Below are positions 53,049-58,281 of a stretch of DNA of 64,000 nucleotides, one piece after another. Numbering within the stretch: the first letter of the stretch is position 1; each line of letters begins with the position of its first letter. Under the pieces are notes generated by a model. That model did not search any database and was not told where the DNA came from. It saw only the letters and a program-made list of their open reading frames with translations. The position numbers and the translations under genes are program-made. This DNA comes from a virus. The stretch spans positions 62,001 to 126,000 of the IMG/VR virus record IMGVR_UViG_3300027969_002881, one strand, 5' to 3'.

Positions 53049-53589
53049 ATCTTGTTGCTTCTTTTGGTACATCGCTGTACCCTAAATATTCTCCCCAAGC
53101 AGGATCTCTTAACGAGTATGGAATGACCATTTTGGCAGCCCTGACCATTTGCCAATAGTTAGGTTCTTTTGGCACTGTTAATGGTTCAATTACTTTGGCG
53201 CCTTTTAACCAATTACAAGTACCACAGCAAGTAACAAGATTGCTCCACGAACTGCTGCCGCCTTTGCTTTTTGGTTTAACATGGTCCAGTGTTAAATCTT
53301 TGACCTGAAACTGTTCTCCGCAGTATTGGCAAGTATAATTGTCACGGAGATATACCATTCTACGATTAAACAATACTTTTTGGCGTGGTCGAACATAACG
53401 TTTAGTCATAACAACACTGGGGACTTTTAATTCCAAATGCTGGCTATGAACGGTCCAATCATCGTATTCCTTGATTACCATGACCTTGTTCAAATAAAGT
53501 AACTTGACTGCCAATTGCCAATCAATCACACTGGGAGGCAACATGCTCAACGGAGCACCGTCGTGGTTTAAAACTAATGTATCGCTCAT
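53047..53589 (-). CDS. HNH endonuclease-like protein
   Basis: 180 residues from the ATG at 53589 (MSDTLVLNHDGAPLSM); a longer frame begins 12 codons earlier without a ribosome site. The C-terminal half carries the HNH/zinc module: CQYCG (C87, C90), LDHVKPKSKGG (D102, H103) and a second knuckle VTCCGTCNWLKG (C122, C125, N126). The N-terminal 75 residues resemble the conserved leader of HNH proteins common in phages and cyanobacteria. It could be a free-standing homing endonuclease or a nuclease used in packaging or host DNA breakdown. It is oriented against its neighbours and has its own sigma70 promoter. Confidence 0.83.
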   Translation of the reverse strand: MSDTLVLNHDGAPLSMLPPSVIDWQLAVKLLYLNKVMVIKEYDDWTVHSQHLELKVPSVVMTKRYVRPRQKVLFNRRMVYLRDNYTCQYCGEQFQVKDLTLDHVKPKSKGGSSSWSNLVTCCGTCNWLKGAKVIEPLTVPKEPNYWQMVRAAKMVIPYSLRDPAWGEYLGYSDVPKEATR

Positions 53590-53642
53590 GCTGTAAAAAT
53601 ATTTATTTTTGGTATCAAATAGCACAGATGCTAATAAAAATA

Positions 53643-53671
53643 ATTATACAACATTAAATACATTGTGTCAA
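53643..53671 (-). promoter_or_regulatory. Consensus sigma70 promoter for the HNH gene
   Basis: On the minus strand TTGACA (53671-53666), 17 bases, then TATAAT (53648-53643) match the sigma70 consensus exactly. The start of transcription would be about 45 bases before the HNH ATG. An AATAAATA late-like octamer also lies at 53600-53607, closer to the gene. Confidence 0.85.
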
Positions 53672-53701
53672 CAGACATTCTGTAAAGAAAGGAGCTGAAA
53701 A

Positions 53702-53911
53702 ATGAACATAGATTCTATAGAGCATCACATACGCACGTTGGACAATCAGCACACCGATATTGCTCGCAAATTAGACGCAATACTTTCCCAAAAAAGTTGG
53801 GACGAGTTTGAAGTAGAAGATCTTAAAAAACAAAAGCTTAAATTAAAAGATGAACTATCAATTATGTATCGCAAACGATACGACTTAATGCATGAACACG
53901 ATTACGATTAA
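53702..53911 (+). CDS. DUF465 (YdcH-like) small coiled-coil protein
   Basis: 69 residues. It has the DUF465 pattern: SIEHHIRTLDNQHTDIARKL, then a short loop, then VEDLKKQKLKLKDELSIMY. This gives a helical hairpin with the characteristic LKKxKLxLKDEL motif. DUF465 proteins are widespread in proteobacteria and have no firmly assigned function. The gene has a strong ribosome site (AAAGGAG) and overlaps the next gene by 20 bases. Confidence 0.75.
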   Translation: MNIDSIEHHIRTLDNQHTDIARKLDAILSQKSWDEFEVEDLKKQKLKLKDELSIMYRKRYDLMHEHDYD

Positions 53912-54335
53912 CTTTACTCTATCTAGACTAGATTCTGTTATAGAATCTTTAAAAAAACTATCCACTGATTATCATACTAAATCAGTGGATAGTTATCCTT
54001 ATGAAGTTTATAAAGAACATGATGCAAAAAACTTAGCTTGTTTACAAGCTATAAATTATTTGTCCAATATTAAAGAGTTAAAAGAAATAGAAATTGGTTA
54101 TACTGGTCATGACTTAAATGTTGAATACCAAACGCAGAGATACAGCCAATTAGAAAAATTTCATTTTATTAGTAATGATGAAGACCGTACAGATCTTTAT
54201 AAAGCCTTATCAAGCTTACAAACCGAACTAATACAAAACAAGTACAGACGAGAAAATAGCAGATTAATCATGTTTGATGTAGATTTGCCAGAAAATATTG
54301 CTAACTTACTTACTACATATGGGTTTATTAAATAG
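53892..54335 (+). CDS. Hypothetical protein
   Basis: 147 residues, mainly helical with a central beta-like stretch (EIEIGYTGHDLNVEYQ). The only clear feature is in the DNA: codons about 22 to 34 form a perfect long hairpin. The gene begins inside the DUF465 gene and stops just before the sigma70 promoter of the next gene, whose overlapping hairpin may terminate this transcript. No family is recognised. Confidence 0.55.
   Translation: MNTITINFTLSRLDSVIESLKKLSTDYHTKSVDSYPYEVYKEHDAKNLACLQAINYLSNIKELKEIEIGYTGHDLNVEYQTQRYSQLEKFHFISNDEDRTDLYKALSSLQTELIQNKYRRENSRLIMFDVDLPENIANLLTTYGFIK
53956..53994. repeat. Perfect 14-bp inverted repeat inside a gene
   Basis: The left arm 53956-53969 (AACTATCCACTGAT) pairs exactly with the right arm 53981-53994, with an 11-base loop. 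It lies about 65 bases into the CDS at 53892 and lacks a T-run, so it is not a standard terminator. Confidence 0.85.
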
Positions 54336-54361
54336 ACACAAATTTAATTATATAGTATAAT
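54333..54361 (+). promoter_or_regulatory. Sigma70-type promoter
   Basis: TAGACA, 17 bases, TATAAT, one mismatch to consensus at the -35. The predicted start near 54368 lies inside the loop of the adjoining hairpin, so the new RNA lacks the hairpin's left arm. It drives the gene at 54393. Confidence 0.85.
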
Positions 54362-54392
54362 ACCTACTTGTCCACAACTTGTAGGTATTTTT
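54359..54392 (+). terminator. Intrinsic terminator overlapping a promoter
   Basis: The arms AATACCTAC (54359-54367) and GTAGGTATT (54381-54389) are followed by a T-run that ends at the ATG of the next gene. The left arm overlaps the -10 box. It would stop transcripts arriving from upstream while RNAs started at the embedded promoter escape. Confidence 0.7.
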
Positions 54393-54683
54393 ATGAATGT
54401 AGCAAATTATATACGTAAGTATGCAAAAACGGGTTCAGGTAAAATAGTTATTATTAAAAAAGACAATATTAATAGCACACATAAATGGGTAGAGTATGCG
54501 TTAGATATTGTAGATATGTCTGCATTACTAATGCAAACAAATAATTTAAATGACAAATATGCATTAATGGACGCATTAGATACTGCCCAACGTAAAAAAG
54601 ATTGGCATTATCGTCAAAAAAACTTTCGTTTACAAGATGCCATGCGTATTTTTGAGGCCGCAAAATACATTGCCAAAAAGTAA
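54393..54683 (+). CDS. Hypothetical small protein
   Basis: 96 residues with no recognised family. The N-terminal part (YAKTGSGKIVIIKKDN) is basic and the rest is helical, ending QDAMRIFEAAKYIAKK. The GSGK stretch is too short and too isolated to be called a P-loop. No strong ribosome site is seen because the T-run of the terminator directly precedes the ATG, and the leader is only about 25 bases. It is monocistronic, bounded by its own promoter and the next promoter at 54684. Confidence 0.55.
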   Translation: MNVANYIRKYAKTGSGKIVIIKKDNINSTHKWVEYALDIVDMSALLMQTNNLNDKYALMDALDTAQRKKDWHYRQKNFRLQDAMRIFEAAKYIAKK

Positions 54684-54712
54684 TTGGCACAAATTCACTT
54701 TTGTGTTATAAT
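54684..54712 (+). promoter_or_regulatory. Sigma70-type promoter
   Basis: TTGGCA, 17 bases, TATAAT. The spacer contains a small CACAAA/TTTGTG inverted repeat but no terminator T-run. It drives the gene at 54740, about 20 bases below the predicted start. Confidence 0.85.
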
Positions 54713-54739
54713 ATACACTTGTTCAACAAAGGAGTTACT

Positions 54740-55006
54740 ATGCCTACTTTAACTGCCGCACAAAGCGCACAAATTAATAACACTGAAGTATACACTTTAG
54801 ATTATGAGGCAGAAGCACTGCAAAGTTACGAGGACACCGGCGAGGACTTAATGGACGAGCTCGAGGTACGTGCAACAAATATTATTTTAGAACAAACAAA
54901 CTGGGACGCCCGAGAAGATTTAGGTGGCATCACCGTTTATTTCAAAGATAACACTTTAGTTGCATTCTACGATTACGAGCAATTTAAAGGTACCATTTTT
55001 AATTGA
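54740..55006 (+). CDS. Hypothetical small acidic protein
   Basis: 88 residues from the ATG at 54740, chosen because AAAGGAG lies five bases upstream; an in-frame ATG 13 codons earlier would lie upstream of the transcription start. The protein is strongly acidic: DYEAEALQSYEDTGEDLMDE and then ELEVRATNIILEQTNWDARE. It ends with a beta-like ITVYFKDNTLVAFYDYEQF segment. No family is recognised. The acidity could suggest DNA mimicry, but nothing specific supports this. Its last codons overlap the -35 of the ligase promoter. Confidence 0.6.
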   Translation: MPTLTAAQSAQINNTEVYTLDYEAEALQSYEDTGEDLMDELEVRATNIILEQTNWDAREDLGGITVYFKDNTLVAFYDYEQFKGTIFN

Positions 55007-55031
55007 CACATATTCTCTATGCTGTTATAAT
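55003..55031 (+). promoter_or_regulatory. Consensus sigma70 promoter for DNA ligase
   Basis: TTGACA, 17 bases, TATAAT, a perfect match. The -10 lies in the loop of a terminator-like hairpin, so the predicted start (about 55038) falls in the right arm. It is the strongest-looking promoter in the window. Confidence 0.92.
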
Positions 55032-55050
55032 GATAGCATAGAGAATTTTT
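55012..55050 (+). terminator. Intrinsic terminator with a promoter -10 in its loop
   Basis: A perfect 12-bp stem (55012-55023 with 55035-55046) has an 11-base loop containing TATAAT and is followed by TTTTT. It ends upstream transcripts but not those begun at the embedded promoter. Confidence 0.8.
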
Positions 55051-55061
55051 ATGGAACCAAT

Positions 55062-56375
55062 ATGGACAAACCTTGGCAAGTTATCAGCGATTTGGAAATT
55101 CATTCCAGTCGCTTAAACAAAGAAGCTATTATTCAAGTTCAAGCAGAAGCAGGCAATAACGAATTTTTCGAAGGCTGTAGGCTAGCACTTGATCCCATGA
55201 TTACATTTGGGCTTAAACAAATACCGGAGAAAACAGATGAAGATGGCGTTGGCATGGATTGGGATAGTTTTAGTCTCATTATCACTGGCTTTGTTAATCG
55301 CAGTCTCACAGGCAACCTTGCACGTGATACCGTTAATAAAATGATGGCCAGTGCCACTAAGGCACAGTGGAATGGTTGGTATCGTCGTATCCTTATCAAG
55401 GACCTACGCTGTGGTACCAGTGAAAAAACAATTAACAAGGTTGTGGAAAAGAAATATGATAGTTATAGCATCCCTATTTTTGGTTGTCAGCTTGCTCATG
55501 ATAGTGCTAATCATGAAAGTAAAGTTACTGGCCAGAGACTTATCGAAGTCAAACTTGATGGGGTTCGTATTATTACTATTGTCCATCCCGACGGCCGTGT
55601 TGATCAATTTAGCCGTAATGGTAAAGAACTGGTAAACTTTCCGCATATTAAAAAACAGTTTGCCAGCATCGCAGATTCGTTGCTTGAGCCCTGGGTGTTC
55701 GACGGCGAAATTATGAGCAGTAGTTTCCAAGACTTAATGAAGCAGGTACATCGTAAAAGTGATGTTGATGCCAATGATGCTGTACTTCACTTATTTGATT
55801 GTATTCCTCTTTGTCATTTCGAACAAGGACAGTGGAATGCTACACAGGAATTCCGTAGCAATCATTTAAAAGAATTTGTAGAACATCATCAGGACTCGTT
55901 GCCCAATGTAACAATGGTGGGACAAGAATTAGTTGATTTGGATTCCAACGCAGGTCAACAAAAGTATAAAAAGATTAATGCACTGGCCATCGAAGGCGGC
56001 TATGAAGGCATTATGATTAAGGACCCAATGGCTCCTTATGAATGCAAGCGCAGTTATGCTTGGCTAAAACTAAAGCCTTTTATTGAAGTAAGCTTGGAGG
56101 TACAAGGTGTCGAAGAAGGAACAGGACGAAATGAAGGACGATTGGGCGCACTCATCTGCGGTGGAGACGACGGAGGGCGGTATATTCAAGTCAATTGCGG
56201 TAGTGGGTTCACTGATAACGACCGCATTGATTATTGGAATAATCGTAATAACCTTTTTGGAGCAGTGGTTGAGGTAAGAGCAGATGCTATTACACAGAAT
56301 CAAGACGGAACGTATAGTTTAAGATTTCCTAGATTTTTACGTTTCCGTGGATTTGAAGCAGGAGAAAAATTATAA
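55062..56375 (+). CDS. ATP-dependent DNA ligase
   Basis: 437 residues from the ATG at 55062, the only start downstream of the promoter that is in frame. Motif I EVKLDGVR has the adenylated Lys164. SRNGKEL is motif III-like, VFDGEIM near 212-218 is motif IIIa, YEGIMIKDP is motif IV, and WLKLKP is motif V. The N-terminal 150 residues form the helical DNA-binding domain typical of T4 gp30-type ligases. It seals nicks during phage DNA replication and repair. It heads an operon: the next small gene overlaps its stop by one base. Confidence 0.93.
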   Translation: MDKPWQVISDLEIHSSRLNKEAIIQVQAEAGNNEFFEGCRLALDPMITFGLKQIPEKTDEDGVGMDWDSFSLIITGFVNRSLTGNLARDTVNKMMASATKAQWNGWYRRILIKDLRCGTSEKTINKVVEKKYDSYSIPIFGCQLAHDSANHESKVTGQRLIEVKLDGVRIITIVHPDGRVDQFSRNGKELVNFPHIKKQFASIADSLLEPWVFDGEIMSSSFQDLMKQVHRKSDVDANDAVLHLFDCIPLCHFEQGQWNATQEFRSNHLKEFVEHHQDSLPNVTMVGQELVDLDSNAGQQKYKKINALAIEGGYEGIMIKDPMAPYECKRSYAWLKLKPFIEVSLEVQGVEEGTGRNEGRLGALICGGDDGGRYIQVNCGSGFTDNDRIDYWNNRNNLFGAVVEVRADAITQNQDGTYSLRFPRFLRFRGFEAGEKL

Positions 56376-56542
56376 TGGATAAGAATACAATAGAGTATCT
56401 CCGAGAGATTAATAAACACATGGACTATGTTATCACCGACTTAGGTAACGGGCGAGTTCATATCGTCAGTGAATTCCAAAAATTTGATTTTGAATTTGAC
56501 ACTATAAAAGAAGCACTAGCATTCATTACAGATATTAATTAA
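56375..56542 (+). CDS. Small hypothetical protein behind DNA ligase
   Basis: 55 residues, MDKNTIEYLREINKHMDYVI at the start and a FDTIKEALAFITDIN tail. Its ATG overlaps the ligase stop (TAATG), which suggests coupled translation. There is no recognised domain. The composition is ordinary and the gene is closely followed by an AGGAGG site for the next gene. Confidence 0.6.
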   Translation: MDKNTIEYLREINKHMDYVITDLGNGRVHIVSEFQKFDFEFDTIKEALAFITDIN

Positions 56543-56557
56543 ACTAGGAGGTCGTCT

Positions 56558-56770
56558 ATGAATGAAAAAATGGAAGATCTACTATATAAAGCAGGATTAA
56601 CTGCCAATGGATGCTGGGATAAAATGGATCATTATGATCAACAAGCCATTGAAAAACTTGCACAATTGATTGTCATTGAATGTGCTAACATCGTAGAAAA
56701 TGAGGGTCGTTTTTTAAGATACACTACACTGGCAGACAAAATAAGAAATATATATGGGAAATCAAACTGA
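56558..56770 (+). CDS. Small hypothetical phage protein
   Basis: 70 residues. A consensus AGGAGG lies six bases before the ATG, the clearest ribosome site in the window. The LAQLIVIECANIVENEGRF block resembles short proteins common in T4-like phages (LAELIVxEC), whose function is unknown. It overlaps the next gene by 17 bases. Confidence 0.65.
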   Translation: MNEKMEDLLYKAGLTANGCWDKMDHYDQQAIEKLAQLIVIECANIVENEGRFLRYTTLADKIRNIYGKSN

Positions 56771-56993
56771 TTACTTTGAACGCATTGGTTATAAACCAAC
56801 TTGGCACATCGGTGACCGTGTAATTGGCAAGTGGAACAAGATTCCATTTGTTGGTACTGTGGGCAACGATACAAAGATTAATGACATAGAAGGTCCTAGA
56901 ATTAGTGTGCATTTAGATTTGCCAATAAAGTTTGACAAAAAATATTACTATGTTATAATAGTAAAACACAAGGACATCAAGTCCTTTACATAA
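56754..56993 (+). CDS. Small hypothetical beta-rich phage protein
   Basis: 79 residues, PTWHIGDRVIGKWNKIPFVG, then GPRISVHLDLPI and a VIIVKHKDIKSF end. The pattern of short strands with conserved Gly suggests a small SH3-like barrel. Similar short proteins occur in other large aquatic phages as I recall, with no assigned role. A sigma70 promoter for the next gene lies in its last 60 bases. Confidence 0.62.
   Translation: MGNQTDYFERIGYKPTWHIGDRVIGKWNKIPFVGTVGNDTKINDIEGPRISVHLDLPIKFDKKYYYVIIVKHKDIKSFT
56932..56959 (+). promoter_or_regulatory. Sigma70-type promoter inside a gene end
   Basis: TTGACA, 16 bases, TATAAT within the 3' end of the gene at 56754. The leader would carry a small AAGGAC/GTCCTT hairpin (56970-56987) before the gene at 57007. 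Confidence 0.75.
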
Positions 56994-57006
56994 ACTAAGA
57001 CTGTCT

Positions 57007-57321
57007 ATGAAAAACTGGCTTCGACATAAATTACATAACTTTATTTTTGCGCCTGACGAACAGCCGACCCCGTATGACAATAGAAAAATGTCTGCTACCT
57101 CTCTTGGCAGAGGCAACAATCATATTCATACATTGAGCAATGAAACAGAGCCTTTAAGATTTACAATATACAATGCTTCGGGCGGCAAAATTGTCGAAAT
57201 TAATCACTACGATCAAAAAACAGATAGACATCATACGAGCCTACACATTATTACCAGTGACGAAGACTTCGGAGAAGAGCTTGGAAAGATTGCCTTTGTC
57301 GAGCTCCTTAAAAAAGGATGA
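57007..57321 (+). CDS. Hypothetical protein
   Basis: 104 residues, not recognised. The first 50 residues are polar and probably flexible. The second half alternates beta strands (LRFTIYNASGGKIVEINHYD, then TSLHIITSDEDFG) and a C-terminal helix. This could be a small open-faced sheet domain. It has its own promoter and is followed, one base later, by the ATG of the next gene. Confidence 0.55.
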   Translation: MKNWLRHKLHNFIFAPDEQPTPYDNRKMSATSLGRGNNHIHTLSNETEPLRFTIYNASGGKIVEINHYDQKTDRHHTSLHIITSDEDFGEELGKIAFVELLKKG

Positions 57322-57322
57322 T

Positions 57323-57571
57323 ATGAAAAATAATATGCTTACTGAAAAAGAAATTGGTTCAATACTTGCCGCACAGTTGATGAGTGCTGTGAGAAATGAT
57401 GAGTATGCTTATGTAAGTGAAGTCAGCACACATTACTCCCATTTGAAAGACCCGGGCAAAAAGATCATGGCAGAGCTTGTAGAACTAATGTTTAGTAAAG
57501 CTGTTGAACTCGATAAACAACGCAGACAACAGGACGCTGAACAACTTGTAATGAATAATCTTAAAAAATGA
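57323..57571 (+). CDS. Small helical hypothetical protein
   Basis: 82 residues from the ATG at 57323, chosen because AAGGA lies just upstream; a longer open frame beginning at 57173 overlaps the previous gene heavily. It is all helical: TEKEIGSILAAQLMSAVRND, then AELVELMFSKAVELDKQRRQ and a basic tail. Its TGA overlaps the ATG of the next gene in the ATGA manner. Confidence 0.58.
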   Translation: MKNNMLTEKEIGSILAAQLMSAVRNDEYAYVSEVSTHYSHLKDPGKKIMAELVELMFSKAVELDKQRRQQDAEQLVMNNLKK

Positions 57572-57726
57572 AATGCACTACTTGTAGACAAGAATATTCG
57601 ATACTCTGTGATTACAATCAAGGCAGGTGTCCGCATCACAGACCTATAATTAACACTCACTCGATGAGATTTTATAACCTTTTTCAAAGTATTAAAAATG
57701 TTTTCAGTCGCAAAAACAAAGATTAA
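57568..57726 (+). CDS. Zinc-ribbon-like microprotein
   Basis: 52 residues. The N-terminus contains two Cys knuckles: C3-x-x-C6 (KCTTC) and C14...C21-PHH (RCPHHR). This gives four Cys plus His residues, enough for one zinc site. The C-terminal part is basic (FQSIKNVFSRKNKD) and could bind nucleic acid. It is coupled to the previous gene through ATGA and overlaps the following one by 29 bases. Possible roles include a transcription or replication accessory protein, inferred only from fold and charge. Confidence 0.65.
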   Translation: MKCTTCRQEYSILCDYNQGRCPHHRPIINTHSMRFYNLFQSIKNVFSRKNKD

Positions 57727-57922
57727 AACTATTCGTCCTGGCGATCCTGATTTTACTATCGTCGACGGATTTATGATGGCCGATAGAGCAGGTTTTGAAA
57801 TCTCTAACAATATGCCCTACGAATATAAATTGATAATTTATGAATGTCTTAAAAATAAATGGTTAAAGCCTATTGCTCATCAACCGGTACACGAACACTT
57901 TATGGAAGAACTAACAAAATGA
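57698..57922 (+). CDS. Small hypothetical protein
   Basis: 74 residues. KIKTIRPGDPDFTIVDGFMM is followed by a helical YEYKLIIYECLKNKWLKPIA segment and HQPVHEHFMEEL. No family is recognised. It overlaps both neighbours and ends in an ATGA junction with the MazG-like gene. Confidence 0.58.
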   Translation: MFSVAKTKIKTIRPGDPDFTIVDGFMMADRAGFEISNNMPYEYKLIIYECLKNKWLKPIAHQPVHEHFMEELTK

Positions 57923-58281
57923 CAAATCCCTTTAAGGATCAAGAAACATTTATGACTGCCTGTGATCAACAGGTCAATACACATTCTGTTTCACAGTATA
58001 ATATGTATTTGAATCTCATTGACGAAGAACACACCGAACTCAAAGAAGCCATACAAGCAAATGATCAAGTTGAACAACTAGATGCACTGATTGATATCTT
58101 AGTTGTTACTATTGGTGCAATCCATAGTGCGGGCTTTGATGGCGAAGGTGCTTGGAAAGAAGTTATGCGAACTAACTTTGCTAAAATTGATCCTACTACC
58201 GGAAAAGTTCGTAAACGTGAAGATGGCAAAGTATTAAAACCACAAGGCTGGACTGCACCTGATCTAAGACCATTTGTTTAA
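57919..58281 (+). CDS. MazG-like nucleotide pyrophosphohydrolase
   Basis: 120 residues. The start is the ATG at 57919, which overlaps the upstream TGA. LIDEEHTELKEAI at 33-45 and QLDALIDILVVTIGA at 53-67 give the ExxE and DxxxD metal-binding helices of all-alpha NTP pyrophosphohydrolases. RTNFAKID, then REDGKVLKPQGW, is the C-terminal signature of the phage MazG/phosphoribosyl-ATP-pyrophosphohydrolase-like group. It would hydrolyse nucleoside triphosphates, or alter (p)ppGpp-linked host physiology as proposed for phage MazG proteins. Its 3' end overlaps the convergent gp5-like gene by four bases. Confidence 0.82.
   Translation: MTNPFKDQETFMTACDQQVNTHSVSQYNMYLNLIDEEHTELKEAIQANDQVEQLDALIDILVVTIGAIHSAGFDGEGAWKEVMRTNFAKIDPTTGKVRKREDGKVLKPQGWTAPDLRPFV

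Noticed and set aside
54414-54443. GSGK in the 96-residue protein as a Walker A P-loop
   Set aside because: The full GxxxxGK[ST] pattern is absent and the protein is too small for a P-loop NTPase domain.
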